Shown here: positions 44,833 to 57,332 of the stretch, piece after piece
How the letters are laid out: every line of letters starts with the position of its first letter
Numbering within the stretch: position 1 is the stretch's first letter
Assembly: GCA_018296165.2 (NCBI GenBank)
Contig: JACKQL020000001.1
Span: forward strand, 2,604,001 to 2,668,000
Direction of reading: 5' to 3'
Source: Termitomyces sp. T153
Taxonomy: Eukaryota > Basidiomycota > Agaricomycetes > Agaricales > Lyophyllaceae
Length of the DNA: 64,000 bases
The notes under the pieces: generated by a model
The model's input: the letters and a program-made list of their open reading frames with translations, nothing else
Told to the model about the DNA's origin: nothing
The model's database searches: none
Made by a program: the position numbers and the translations under genes

Positions 44833-45384
44833 ATGTCTTCCTCTTTCGGCTTCTACATGATCTTCGCCGCCTGTCTTGCGGCTCTTTTTTCCGTCCTTAC
44901 CCTCGCCGCCCCCGCGCCTGCGCTCGAGAAGCGCGATCATTCTGGCAAGGTCAGTGCGATCCCTGCCTACTCAGAAATCTCTTCATGTTGGCCACATTCT
45001 CAGGCGGTCTGGTTCAATGTTGGCCTTGGTAGCTGTGGTCAGACCAACGTTGACTCTGACTACATCGTCGCCCTTAACCCTAAAACCTACGCGGGTGGTG
45101 CGCACTGCGGAAAGGTGCATATTGTTCCACTGAGTTTTCTTGTACTTTGTGACTTACCGATCATACTCAGAAAATCCGAATTACCGATAAAGCCACTGGT
45201 GTCTCCGCCATTGCTACTGTCCGCGATACTTGCCCTGGTTGCGGTACCGGCGATCTTGGCACGTCTTTGTCCCTATCCTATCTTGATTGTCTGCTAAACG
45301 TATAAAGATATGTCCCCTTCTCTGTTCTCTCACTTTGAGTCCTTGGACAAGGGTACCTTCAAGGTCGAATGGAACTTCCTCTAA
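44833..45384 (+). CDS. Secreted expansin-like / double-psi beta-barrel protein
   Basis: Exons 44833-44949, 45004-45114, 45171-45258 and 45308-45384 give 130 residues. Signal peptide up to about residue 26 (FAACLAALFSVLTLAAPAPA), then a Kex2-type site LEKR at 31-34. The mature part of about 96 residues has AVWFNVGLGSCGQTNVDSDY, LNPKTYAGGAHCGK, ATVRDTCPGCGTGDLDMSPS and ends VEWNFL. This is the small RlpA/barwin-like double-psi beta-barrel found in fungal expansin-like and riboflavin-aldehyde-forming-enzyme-like proteins. It probably acts in the wall. Intron 3 starts GC (CTTG then GCACGT). Confidence 0.88.
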
Positions 45385-45884
45385 ATTTCTGTGCTCGGCC
45401 GAAGGATATATGAGAAGTTTAAAGGAAATTGTAGGGACTTCGAGATAATATGTAACTGCTGGTCTGTACACACGGGTCTCAAACCTGACTAGTGACATGT
45501 TTGTATCTATAATACCTCAGAAATATTAGAGGTTGGATTGATCTGGAATGACGTGAAAGCTGGTCGCATTGAGAAGTTTCGATATAATCCGTTTTAATAT
45601 TCCTGAATCAATTCAATGTACACGATATACGTCAGCTATCCGGTACGCCACTAGCACTAAAACTCGTGAAAAACAACTCTGACAAAAGTTCTTGAATATA
45701 GTCAATCTAACTGTACTGAACCACACATCGTGTTAACTTCGATTGATTTAAGGAATTCAACCCTATTACAATTCCACAGAGGGACGTCTAAACGCGTCGC
45801 AAGGACACGTCCAATATCACGTGCCGACTATGATTTGGTTCTCGTAAAGGAGAATTGGGACTGACACACCCTTTCCCTTTGACC
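45385..45884. other. intergenic, no gene seen
   Basis: Five hundred bases, AT-rich in the left part. Must hold the promoter of the XPG-like gene. Confidence 0.4.
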
Positions 45885-48441
45885 ATGGGTGTGCACGGTC
45901 TTACCACGTATTTGCGTGAAAACCAACGCACTCTGTCAACTATCCTGAATTTGCACTCGAGCTCCACAGACTCTACACCAATCGTTGTTGATGGTTGGTC
46001 GTGAGTTGGTTATAACCTGATGACCGACACGGACTATTTATGAGAATCAGATTCATTTACGACGTCTACCGGAATTCAAATTTACCTTGGGTATATGGCG
46101 GAGAGTATCCTGAGTTTTGCGATCTTGTCACTGCTGTGGTCAACGCTTGGATTAAAGTTGGACTCAGAATCTTTTTCGTCTTCGATGGTCTGTTCAGTGC
46201 TGTCGGGCGTGTTTGGAACTGAACGTCATATTACTAGGCCCAACACCTGAACTGAAATTTTCGACAGTGGTCTCCCGACTAGGACAGTCTCATGTCCATC
46301 CGTCACTGCTGTTTTTTCGCACGTCCTCGGCATCTCGTGGAACCGCGCGTTTTTTGAACGAGACTAGAATCATTCCGCCGTTGGCATACACAGCATGCAT
46401 AAACACTTTGAAAATTTTGCAAAATTCCGCCGACGCCGTAGAGCTACATTTCGCCGATGAAGAAGGTGATCCGTATGCTGTAGAGCTTGCCGGCAAGATC
46501 GGGGGTTACGTAGTCGGAAACGACTCTGACTTCGTCGTTCTCAACACTGAAGGATATCTTGGATATATACCTTTGGATGAGATGATGTGGTATGCGCCAA
46601 TATCTTTGGAAGTTCCCTCTTACGGAGAGGACGACAGTGGCTTCCAAGAGGTCCGAAAACCCAAGTTAAAAAGGCGCCCCGTTGCCGACACGAACATCGG
46701 TCGGGGAATCATACCACCGGACGGCGATGATTCCACGCTTTCCCTTGTTGTCTACAAGCCCGACTCCCTGGCAGCGCACCTAAATATACCGGTCACGCTA
46801 CTGCCGTTGCTTGGCGCTCTCGTTGGCAATGATTTCACAATGCAATCAGAGTCGAATCATCGAAAAGTGCAGTCTTTATTTTTTGACAGGCAGCTTTCTC
46901 TATCACAACGGATCACTCGGGTTGCCTCTACGATCCAGACCATCTTGTCACCATCTACGCAAAAGCGGAAAAGTTTGAAACATCAAGTTGGTAGTGTCAT
47001 GGATCTCATCGATAGAACTGTCAACTCGTTGCTCGCACGTCTAAATACAACCTTTGGTTCAGGGGAAATCGATAGCATCATAGAAACAATCGTGGAGGCC
47101 ACCCTACAATATGCTATACCTAAACATGAGGACGCCAACATGTCGGCAGAAAACCTTCAATCACCTCAAGTTTGTGCCCTGCATCCACATAATACATGTC
47201 CACTATTACCCTTGCTTTCTCGGCGGGTCGAAGCAGAACATTCAAACGATTTCGAAGCGAAAAGCGAAACACTACAACACACAATGAAGATACGTGCACA
47301 GTATCTGGCAGCCTTCCGAGGCGGACAATTAGCCCCCAAAATCCTTGATGTCCTTTCTTCTGGGACCTTTTGGCCTCGTATCTTCCTTGAAAATCCGGAT
47401 GCTGAAACCGTCTCTCGGAGCATTGGAAGGCCCATCCGAGAGTGGACATACTCAATCTTGGACAATGCAGTGGGTCTTCCAGGGGTGTTGGATGAGGAGA
47501 GTGAGAATCAACCTGACAAAACAGAAGACGAGGAGGGTCTTGATGACCTCATTGACGTTGTCGAGTCTGACAGTGAGACAGAGTTGGCTAAGGATGACCT
47601 ATTAGCGCCTCTTAAAGGAGAGCTCCATCGACTCCACGGCTCAGATGATGACGATCCTTCTACGGCTATACCATCCACACACTCTCCACATCCACCGAGG
47701 CCGCTGATCGTAGTTGAGTATCTTAGACGTGGAACTCGAGTGGCGCAAGAAGCTGTGGAGGTCAGACCAGTTCAAATGCTTTTTGACTCGGTTTCATTAC
47801 CGCCTTATTCTGGGTCCATTCCTGTGCCATCATTCTCTTTGACGGAAAGAGTCACTGTGCTCCTTCGGGTCCTAGACTCCGATGTTCTTCCTGTCAGGTC
47901 ACTCCCCAAGGAGCAGATAATCCCTGTCCTGGCCGTTCGTTGGGTCGTTCTTACTTTGAATTCTCGCGCAGAAGAGACGAAAAGCAAGGAACGCGAAAAG
48001 GAACGGTGGACCAAACGCGAAGCAGCGTGCTTTTTGGCGACTTTCAATTCACCAGCACAGTCTTCCTCAGCTCTTGCACCTCAGGAAACACCAGTACCAA
48101 TTCTGGATCGTAGTGTGCAGCTAACTGCACAGGTGCTCCAGTCATTTGAGAGCATAGAGCACTTGTCCCAAGCACTTCTGCTCACAGACACTTTGCCTTC
48201 ACGAGCGCATAGCTTTTCCGGACAAACCTTCCACAGGTTGTTGGCGGCACCGGGGGTCGGTCCGGAATTGATTTCTTCGGGTTTGACGGACGCCTTAAAT
48301 TTTGGACTGGAACATGCCTTCAATAAGGACCGTTCGATCCAGAAGTCGAAGAAAGCGAAGAAAGCTCCGACTCGAAATCCTCACAAGGTTATTCTAGGAG
48401 ACGGTGGCTTATTTAAAATCCTGGCAAATAACTCTGAGTAA
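45885..48441 (+). CDS. XPG-N domain protein of the asteroid (ASTE1-like) type
   Basis: Exons 45885-46000, 46051-46187 and 46238-48441 give 818 residues. The start MGVHGLTTYLRENQRTLST is the XPG/Rad2-family N-terminus. Further landmarks are PIVVDGWSFIYDVY, KVGLRIFFVFDGPTPELKFS, VELHFADEEGDPYAVELA and GGYVVGNDSDFVVLNTEGY, the acidic XPG-I part. These match asteroid-like proteins, which share the FEN1/XPG fold but often lack some catalytic acids. The long C-terminal half has an acidic stretch (EDEEGLDDLIDVVESDSETE) and no domain I know. Predicted nucleic-acid-binding or nuclease role; activity is not certain. Confidence 0.82.
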
Positions 48442-48697
48442 ATAGGGTTGATAATGCATCATGGAACAATATGTAATGGACATGCCGAGCGCTTCGAGCA
48501 TTTGCACGAAAGGCGATGAGTAAACACACGGTCGTCTGGGAACAGCCACACGACGCGTGAGAACAGCCACACGGCTGCCTTGGATGAATTTCCATCAATC
48601 AACTATATCAGGCTATGTATGCAATGACCATTATAAGCGAGACCTCGATGCATTCCTACAGCTAGCCTCGACTCAATTCAGATTTCACGTTCTCACA

Positions 48698-49229
48698 ATG
48701 CCAGCGATGACCTATCGTACTGAAGCCCCGGTCCCCACTGACATTATCACATATCGCTTGAATTCGAAACTTGTTTTCGTGAGGCCAGCAGATGACTACG
48801 AAGTGAGTTAGATACATTTCCTGCTCCATGCTCATGGAAATTTAACGTCCCATTTAGCAAGCATTGGATTATGCGCAGAAAGAATTTCCTGATGAGCTGG
48901 CAGAGATGGACCGAAGTCGCATTTCATTTTACATCAATGCGAAAATGAATGGTGACCGTCTTCAATCTGTGCGCATTTCGGCAAGCGCATGGCCCGCGGC
49001 GGTCTCGAGGTTGCTGCGTGGAGAAGTCATCGATGTGTGTGTGTACACCCCACCGACGGTCCGTCACAGCGACAGCAAGGACGTAGCACCACCTCAGTAT
49101 TTGGAAGTGCCTCAGCTATATCATTCTACATCAGTACCGTCATCACCACGCAGACGTTCCCCTTCACCATCATGCTCGGTACATTCAGAGAAAACCAAGC
49201 GTTCTTGGTTTCCTCGGCTGAGTCAATGA
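48698..49229 (+). CDS. Hypothetical protein, 158 residues
   Basis: Exons 48698-48802 and 48858-49229. The protein starts MPAMTYRTEAPVPTDIITYR, continues LVFVRPADDYEQALDYAQKE and ISFYINAKMNGDRLQSVRIS, and has a low-complexity serine/proline tail ending KRSWFPRLSQ. The ordered half looks like a small alpha/beta domain. Family not recognised. The donor GTGAGT and acceptor TTTAG are good, and the intron (55 nt) is typical. An ATG further upstream at 48557 is possible but adds residues without support. Confidence 0.65.
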
Positions 49230-49468
49230 AACTTGAAGCAGGTGTTGAATTTTGGGGATCATCCACATACCCTAGACTTCGAATAGTAATACATACCCAA
49301 CCCAACCCAATCCAACCAACTCTCGGGCTCTAAGCCTCAAAAATTTTTATTGTTCTTGCAAATTGTTGAAATATTATTAGACATCTACATAATCTGTAAT
49401 ATATAGTTCCCACATACAAGATACCCGTAATTGACGGAACATCATATACATATCAATATCAGGGAGCC

Positions 49469-50986
49469 TTAAGTGCGACTGTGCCTCAACAAAGCCTTAC
49501 TCCGAAATGTGGCGTTGTATTGAAGAAGATTGTTAATATCCCGTACCCAATCATCCTCCTTACCTGGTCCCGCTCCTTCTTGGTGTTCATCAGAACCAGT
49601 GTCTACTATAGATGAGCGGTTAATGCATGGCACTGGGAAAGGTGATGCTTGAACAAGAACTGATTCTCCTGGATTCAGTACATGCGACGTCCGCCCGTCC
49701 ATTGATACGCCGGCGGGTGCACGGCTTCGATCGCCTATCTATAGCAATGATGTTAATCAATGAAGTCCGTCAATGCCCTTTGGATGTGTTCACATACTCG
49801 CAGGGTGATGACTGATGATGAAGGGAATACAAGAGGTCGAAATGACAGGCTGCGTGGACATATGGGTGTCAATACCAGTGCACTTAGTGACGGGTGGACA
49901 ATTGGACCACCGGCGGACAAAGAGTATGCGGTCGAGCCCGTCGGGGTGGATACAATCAAGCCATCAGACTAGAGTAATTCTTGTTAGAACGTTGCGCACA
50001 TCAGTGGGTGACCCGGAACACTTACCACTGCCTCAGTGAGATGTTGTCCATCTACAAAGATATCTATCGTGTTGAGGTGAGGACTCGATCCGCGATGCAG
50101 TGCTATTTCATTCATAACCTGCCAGTCTAAAATCTGTTTCAGCACCAGATGTAAGGCTTAGACTGTTACACAGACCGTCTCCATCATTGCCTTTTTTTTC
50201 GAGATCCTTATTATAAAAAGTACATGCCAGTCGCATGCGGTTGAGAATGGTTGCTTTCCCTAAGAAAACGCTTTCCAGTGCCTTGGCAAAGTCATCAATA
50301 TCTGGCATCTCGTTTCATGTAAAATGTTGATCAATCAAGGAGGGCACTCACGAAATGGGAGAAGGAATCCCAATGTGCCCATCGAAAAACTCAGCACAGG
50401 CGGTACGGCACCAGCGCTGAAAAGGGATGACGCGTGAAGAATGGTTCCATCACCGCCCAACGTCACTACAAGGTCAATTTTTTCAGCATTGAGACCTAAA
50501 ATAGCAGAGTGTAAATGTTGTACATCGCTCAAAAGCGGTTAAATCTGACTCACCTGGTGTCCAAACCTCAGCACCATGGGGAATGTCTATTCGGTTCTCA
50601 TGAAACACTCTGACCCAAGGATATGTCGCTTGTACGTGTCTGATGGAACGTTGTGTTAAGCGACTGATCATATGAAGACTTATTTTAGGCTTACTCGAGA
50701 AAAGCGTTGATAGCCAGTATGACTGGTGGTGTTCTGAGCTTGTTCACAATGAGGATAGTGTTGGGAGCGTGATTAGACCTGTACCTCCTGAAGCGTCAAC
50801 TGTAGAAGGTTTCAGCAGACGGTCCACTAACGAAGATGACGGAGAGTTCTTCCGTGCATTTGTAGTCGAAAACGTTTGATGGGAATTGATATGAACTGTC
50901 CCTCTTCGATTTGAGCTTGATATTGGCGCGCGAAACAGAGCGCGCCTGCAACCACGCGAGCTGTTGGACAGGATCGAGGAGAACAT
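49469..50986 (-). CDS. NAD(H) kinase, mitochondrial Pos5-like
   Basis: Eight exons: 50832-50986, 50695-50778, 50554-50639, 50352-50495, 50176-50301, 50026-50126, 49798-49968, 49469-49738; introns 49-59 nt; 378 residues. The first 45 residues are rich in serine and arginine without acids, a likely mitochondrial presequence. Then [14 protein letters not shown], the ATP site [17 protein letters not shown] (GGDGT about 122-126), [60 protein letters not shown], and [18 protein letters not shown]. The enzyme phosphorylates NAD or NADH to NADP(H). Start codon is 100 bp from the divergent BRCT gene. Confidence 0.93.
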
Positions 50987-51086
50987 GGCTCGGAGAGAAC
51001 TTTGCTTGATCGGATCCGGGTATGCTTAAGTCACGTGCTACGCGCCTATTTTCAACTTGACATGACTTGGCTTGTTGCATTCGTCG
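50987..51086. promoter_or_regulatory. Short bidirectional promoter between NAD kinase and BRCT gene
   Basis: Only 100 bp separate the two divergent start codons. No TATA box was seen. It has CG-containing motifs (GGATCCGGG near 51011, CACGTGC near 51032); CACGTG is a bHLH-type site. Confidence 0.55.
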
Positions 51087-54000
51087 ATGGCGTCTGCTGA
51101 GAAACGCACACGATCACAGCTCGCCTTGTCCGATGATTTGTTGCTGCACTTATCCCAGGGATCCCCGCTGAAAGACGCCCGAACAGCCCTTCGTCATCGG
51201 ACAGAACCTGTGGGTGTTGTCGAGGAGACCGACGAGCCGTCAATCCCAACGACGCGTACGACTAAGCGGTCCGTTTCACCCCCGCCAGCAGACGAATATG
51301 CCTTCAAGCCGAAATCGTCCTCAGATGGACGTCAACTCAAACGAATGAAGCTTGATGACAACGGGCTCAATGGCCACCAGCCTACAATGCATGTCCTACC
51401 AGCTCGTCCCGCTTATACACGCAGCCTATCTCAGCCTCGATCCATTAAAGATCTAACGCGGGCACGCTCCGCTGCCTCTAGTGCATCTGGCCAGACTGAG
51501 TTGACTGTCAAAGGAAGAGCTCGATCTGTCCCTCTGTTTCCGTCATCATTATCTTCTGGCATCGTGTACATTGACTTGAGGAACCCACCGGCATCGCCTC
51601 GCCGACAGAGGTCTCGTTCTCCATCTAAAGAACGCGAGCTGTGCATTATTCCTGGACCAGCGACTACGAAGCTGGACACAATTCGAGATGAAGCAGATTC
51701 GGCAATGAATGTCGAGCAGGATTCCAATTCATTGCCCCAACCGACAACATGTGAAGATCAGAATTCAGAGTTTGATGTTCCGCCCATTGTGAATGAATCA
51801 ACCACTGGTACGATTCTAGAAGACAGACTGCCTCCACCGACACCTTCAAAGAAACCACCGCTACTTTCCGTCGTTGTAGAGCCCCCAGCCACACCAGTGA
51901 GGGAGCCATCTCCTTTATCTCCATTGACACCCATCTCGGAGACACCTTTCCCTTCAAGTCCTACCTCTGAGAACAATAGATATGTAGGAACAGGATCGAG
52001 TACCAAGGTCAGTAGTCCATTCAATGTCATTTTGTCAACTTACCATATGGTAGATTCAGGCTCCCGTTTCGCCGGCCCCACCATTGAAACCATCACTAGG
52101 CCTCGCTACAATGACGAAAAGCAGGCTGCCCCGCCCCTCAAGCTCAACAAATTTGGCACTCTCTACAACACAACCTTCAAAGGCCATTCCACCTCCCAGG
52201 AAACCTGTTGCGTCTTCCTCTACAAAACCGTCAACTACAGCCCCTCAGGTCAACAATGCCTTTGCGGTCCTAATGGCAAATGCGCGCGAAAGCAAGAACC
52301 AAGTCAAGGGTAAAGGCAAAGGAAAGGTTACTGTTCCAAAAGTCGCGTCTTCAGGCCTCAAGTCAACGAGTGGTCCATCTAGACCTCCGCGAAAAGGCAA
52401 AATCCTTGACACGGGAAAAGTTAAGGAAGTAGAAGCATCTCCACCCAAACCATCTCTCAAAAGTAAGATGAAACCTAAAACGGCGCCGAAACCAAAGCCA
52501 AAGCCTAAGCCTTCTTCGCCTGTTATACCCTCTCCACCACCTGAAGCCGGGGAGATGGAACCCAGTCCACCTCCTTCCACCTCCCTTCCACGATCGCCTT
52601 CCCCTGCTCGTTCCATTCCTTCTGCCCGCCCGACAACTCCACTTGTCCAGGATATTTCCATGGAAAGCATTGATCCCGTGATTGAACCTAACGTACCAAT
52701 GGAAGTCGATGTTTCTTTATCAGCAGAGCCTTCCTATTCTAATGAAGGCGTTGAGGCACCTGCTACTGCTCAAGAACCGCCTGTAGAATTAGTGGAACCC
52801 GGCCTTCCAGGCGTACCCAGTGCTCCGGTTGAGCCAACAGGCAGCGATATTTTTGGTGAGACGCATGTATCTGATATAGAGCGTGTAGTCAAGATTCCTT
52901 TCGCTGGAGACGTTTGTTTCGCTGTGGATAATGCAACTTCTGCCGACCGCTCTAAGACAACAATTTCTTCTGCTGAATCTACACCAGCTGATCCCTCAAT
53001 CAATTCTGCACCGGCGAAGCCTACCACGACGAAAGCTCATATATCGAAGAGGAAACCAAGCGCGATTCCAGCTCCAACTCGTATCACAAGAAGTGTCTCG
53101 TTAAAACGGAATCAGAAGGTGTCCGAGATACCAAAAGCTCTTCCTACAAAAGTGGCGGGGAAAAAAGTATTAGTGAAGCAGAAATCACTCACTGCTCTCG
53201 TTCCTGAAGTTGTTGCGTCCGGTTCTTCGAGCAAATCCAGTGATGAAGTCCCGCAGGACGCTGCACCACCAACATCTAGCTTCTCGACAGAACCCGTCAA
53301 TGTGGGATCACCAGAGAAAATGGGCTCCCCTGTGAAACCGAAAACACCAAGGAGCTCGTATGCACAACCCACCAAATCGGCCATGATCAAGCAGGTCTCC
53401 CCCAAGAAACCAAGTCTTTCAAAATTAAGAAACCCTTCGCCGACCAAACTCGCTCGATCCGTGTCCATGCACTCACGACCTCGAGGTCAGTTATCAGGAG
53501 TTCAGCATCCAAGATACTGTGACTGATTATATAATAAATATTCTACCAGCAAGCTTGTCCCGGTCATTTATTTCATACAGTACTCTTGAGGGATCATCTT
53601 TGTCTACACTCTCAAGCGCTCTAGAGAAACTCCAGCAACGACCTCCTGAGCGGCCCAATACCAGCATGGGATTCAGTAGAGACGATCCAGACTCTAGCAT
53701 TGAACTTGAGAATACGAGCAAGGATGATAATTCTATACAATCATCCGGTTCTGATGACTCAAAGACGGCATCTTCCTCGAAAGGAATGGCCAGCAGCTCT
53801 CGGCCGGTGCAGCGTACCCTATTCGGCGGGGCTCGTTCTTCGTTGACCGGAAAGTTCACAGTTGGTTCCCTTGGTTCTGGGACGCGTGGTACAAGTGGTT
53901 TCAAAGTGTCAGGACAGCCCTCGAAAACAGGACCTCGAATTTTCGGTGTTGGAGGCGGCTTATTTTCTGGTGCTATGAGGGCGAGAACAATGCAGAAGGC

Positions 54001-55181
54001 TAGTCGTAAGACGAGCTTACCAAGCGTAATGGCAAGTCCTGTCAAAGGAGGAAAGGCAGGGGATGCGATGGACATCACGGACGATGATGTCCTACGAGGT
54101 GACGCCCAGGACCCAGATGTCATACCTTTGGACACATCTACTGACAATATGGCGCCTGATAACGACAAAGGCAAGGGTAAAGAGCGAATTACGGAGCCCT
54201 GGAACTTTGAAATGTCCTTGGCCCCACAGGCGCTCTCCCAAACCCTCAATGTGTCGTCCGCGAAAGGAGTGGGCTTGATGGGCCCGCCAGCGACACCTAA
54301 AGGTCGCAAGGCCTTAAGGAGCGTTAGCAGTACTTACCCGTCAACTTCATCTGGTGCTGAAGCCAGCGGACGAGTGAGCCCGACTCGTACCAGTCTCCTG
54401 CTTGTGGACAAAACTTCTGATAATGGAGCCTCCGGAGATAAGTTGACTACGACGGTACCAACAACGAACCAACCAGAGTCCCTTCAGTTTCTCAAGGATT
54501 GCATTATCTTCGTGGATGTTAGGAATGATGATGGTGATGACGTGGGCTCTCTGTTTGTTGAAATGCTGGAGGGCGTGGGTGCTAGGGCATGTTTTGATAT
54601 CATGTTCGATTTCGTGCAAGTTCTCATTGCCGTCATATCCAGATTCTGACCCGAGTCGGTCAAACGTGTACACATATTGTGTTCAAGAACGGCTTGATGA
54701 GCACACTTAATCGTTATCGGTATGTGCTTTTTGTCTTGGGGAACACAGACTTTTATAGATGGTTGTTGTCGTGACATAGCTTACTGCGAGATCCTAAACC
54801 TTTTGTAGTGGGTATCGCATGGGTGGTCGAATGTGTGGAGCAGAGGAAGCGTATAGACGAAGCTAAATTTTTAGTTGATCTCGATGGTATTAACGTCAGT
54901 GGGACGAACAAGGTGTGTTCATAACGTCCTCAATAATTTTCAATGTAAATCTCATTCACTACCAGCGCCGCCGCTCAATTCTTCCCAAATTGATATCTCA
55001 CGAGTTTGAGGAGAGAAGTTCTTCGGATGTCGAGGGGGATGTCTCTATGGATGGCTCTACGTCATGTACGTTTGTTTTCCTTTTGCCTGTGGCTCTCCTT
55101 ACTGATTCCGATAAAGCAATGACATTAGACGACGACCTCACGCCTCTGGAAAAGGCGAGACGACGCATAGCTACTCGTTAA
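51087..55181 (+). CDS. Large protein with C-terminal BRCT domain
   Basis: Seven exons: 51087-52007, 52060-53485, 53550-54586, 54643-54719, 54780-54912, 54966-55065, 55117-55181; 1252 residues. The first 1080 or so residues are low complexity, rich in Ser, Pro and Lys, with many SP/TP sites, and look disordered. A BRCT domain follows: FLKDCIIFVDVRNDDGDDVG, EMLEGVGARILTRVGQTCTH, IVFKNGLMSTLNRYRLLRDP, and GIAWVVECVEQRKRIDEAKF. A basic tail has TNKRRRSILPKLISHEF. Likely a DNA-damage or chromatin protein whose long tail is phosphorylated; no closer name is safe. Intron 3 starts GC (GCTAGG then GCATGT). Confidence 0.85.
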
Positions 55182-55586
55182 GTGCATATAGCGGTGGCTC
55201 TCATGACGATTGGCTTCTTCAGGCATTCATAACGACATTTATGACTTGCACACTGCACAAGATCATGGATTATATCAAGATTGCATTATCATTCATTCAT
55301 CCATCATGTACCATATATCACATCCGTACTAGTACTAGCAACGTTTTTGAATGATAACAAATAAAGCTTCAGCTGCTACCCTTGAGCCGGACTTGTGGTC
55401 TGAAGCTGACCTTGTATACCGATGAGCGGCCCACCGCGACGCCTTATGCCTCTACGTTCGAGACATGTGCCAGAAATTCCGAGATAGCCTCCCATTTCGC
55501 TCGGAGACCCCGAGTATAAATTTTAGGGGTTTCATATTTATCTGATACGATCACGCTGAGTATTTATGTTTTTCATTCACAAACAT
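55182..55586. other. intergenic before tRNA-Val 1
   Basis: About 400 bp with no gene; 3' flank of the BRCT gene and 5' flank of the tRNA. Confidence 0.4.
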
Positions 55587-55660
55587 GGTTCGATGGCGTA
55601 GTTGGTTATCGCATCTGTCTAACACACAGAAGGTCCTCAGTTCGAGCCTGAGTCGAATCA
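55587..55660 (+). tRNA. tRNA-Val (anticodon AAC), copy 1
   Basis: Acceptor stem GGTTCGA/TCGAATC with one G-T pair, anticodon stem TCTGT/ACAGA, loop CTAACAC with AAC, T arm CTCAG TTCGAGC CTGAG. No intron. A TTTT Pol III stop follows at 55661. It ends 50 bp before the palC start codon. Confidence 0.93.
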
Positions 55661-55710
55661 TTTTGAGCACACAGTGAACGATTTTGAGTCGCAACAGATA
55701 GAAATCAGAG

Positions 55711-57332
55711 ATGTTTCTTTATGAACTACCAACTTCAGGGGCAATCTCCTTCTCTGATTTTTGCAACGACTTGACTGTCAATAAGCGACACGTTGTGGAT
55801 ATCCCCGCCGCCACTGAGGCACGAGCAGCTATACGATCCGTTCTCAAAGTTAGCAAACGAACAGAGCATGGGCGCAAAGATTATCTGCAGCTTGTGAAGG
55901 TGTGTCTTGCTTGCTGTTCGTTCACAGAGCGCATGAAGAGCCTTACAGAGCAAGTGCTCAGGTTCTCGAGGAGTATATACCTCAGCTACGAGGGATTATC
56001 GAGTGTATAGCTCATGATGAGATTGCCTTAAAATCAGAACCGCGTATGTGCCCTCGTCATGAACAACGACTGAGTATCTAGAGCCTTCTTAGAATTCAGC
56101 TGGCGCACGACACTCTCCGCCAATATCTTTAACACCTCGCCGCGGCTTTCGATTCCAGGCCTTCAAGCCGATCTTGTCTTCTCTTTGCTTACATATGCTT
56201 TCGCGCTGTCGAATCTTGCACGTTCAACTGTGAGTTCCTTAGGACGATACGAGTTCGACAGAGCAATCACAGAATCGGAGCGCAAGGCGAAAGATGATCA
56301 GCTGAACATCGTTGTGGACTTCCTATGCCGTGCTAGTGGAATTTTTTCATATATTGCTGATACTGTGATACCACAATGGGAGAATCAGATAAAAGGACGG
56401 TCTGCCGGTTTTGAACACCCCCCAGAATTATGCAGAGAAGTGAACAATGCTCTGGCCAAGTATGCCGTTCATCATTTAACTTGGAACCTTATCTTACCTC
56501 TGATAGGATGGCACTTGCAGATGCGCAGACCGTGGCAATTCGAAAATATCTATCTAAAGCAGCATTCGACAGTAACATCGCTCCTGGCCCACCATTGCCA
56601 TCATCACACCCTTCCCCAGGTCTCATTGCGAAAATGCATTTAGAATGCGTGTCTTTGTATTCGTCCGCACGCTCGCTCGTCAAGACAGTTGGAACGCGTA
56701 AACGCCCCCCATCTGCGCCCGACTCTACTGGAGAGGTTTCAACGGATCTGAGGCGATACCTAGCTGACCAGGAGGCATTACATTCCGCACTTGCACATAA
56801 GTGGCTCGGGGTGGAAGCTGGAGAGAAGGGAGGCACTCAAAGAGGAGGCGACGCGGTGGGATTTATGACATGGTCAAAGAAGGAGCTGCAAGAACTCAAG
56901 GACGGTAGACTCAGTATCAACATTGCAAGAGGCGGGGATAAGGGTGTCAAGGATCAACTGAAGCAAAAGATCGTAGACGAACTTGAGAGTGTCAATGTTT
57001 TCCACAAATATTACAAGAAGGCCAATGACTCGGTATTTTATATTACATTCATAGACATCGGAGCGTCATTTGACACAAGATCCATTCAGATTCATTTCCA
57101 GCCCATACCTTCTCAGGCGAACTTGCAAGCCAAGGTTCCGGCCGGCATTATGGCAATTGCAGCAAAACCATATGTACCCCGACCTCCTGCATTTGGTCCT
57201 GGATCTGTCGCTCATGTCCAGGCCCAGACTGAGTTGCTCGACCTGGATGACGACAAGCCTCGGTCATCGCCTACAGATATTCCGAGTCCGGCCACAATAG
57301 GTACCTACGCAGGGGCAGGGGCATATTTCTGA
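55711..57332 (+). CDS. palC: pH-response regulator PalC/Rim23 (BRO1 domain)
   Basis: Exons 55711-55899, 55962-56043, 56093-56459, 56507-57032 and 57090-57332; 468 residues. Start MFLYELPTSGAISFSDFCND. BRO1-type landmarks: EHGRKDYLQLVKVLEEYIPQ, EPQFSWRTTLSANIFNTSPR, LTYAFALSNLARSTVSSLGR, DFLCRASGIFSYIADTVIPQ, KMALADAQTVAIRKYLSKAA, AKMHLECVSLYSSARSLVKT, VNVFHKYYKKANDS and IHFQPIPSQANLQ. PalC links the ambient-pH (Pal/Rim) signal at the membrane to ESCRT-III. The N-terminal exon could encode a small extra region. The C-terminal 70 residues are disordered and may not be conserved. Weak GT-AG pairs at intron 2 were chosen by frame and family. Confidence 0.85.
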
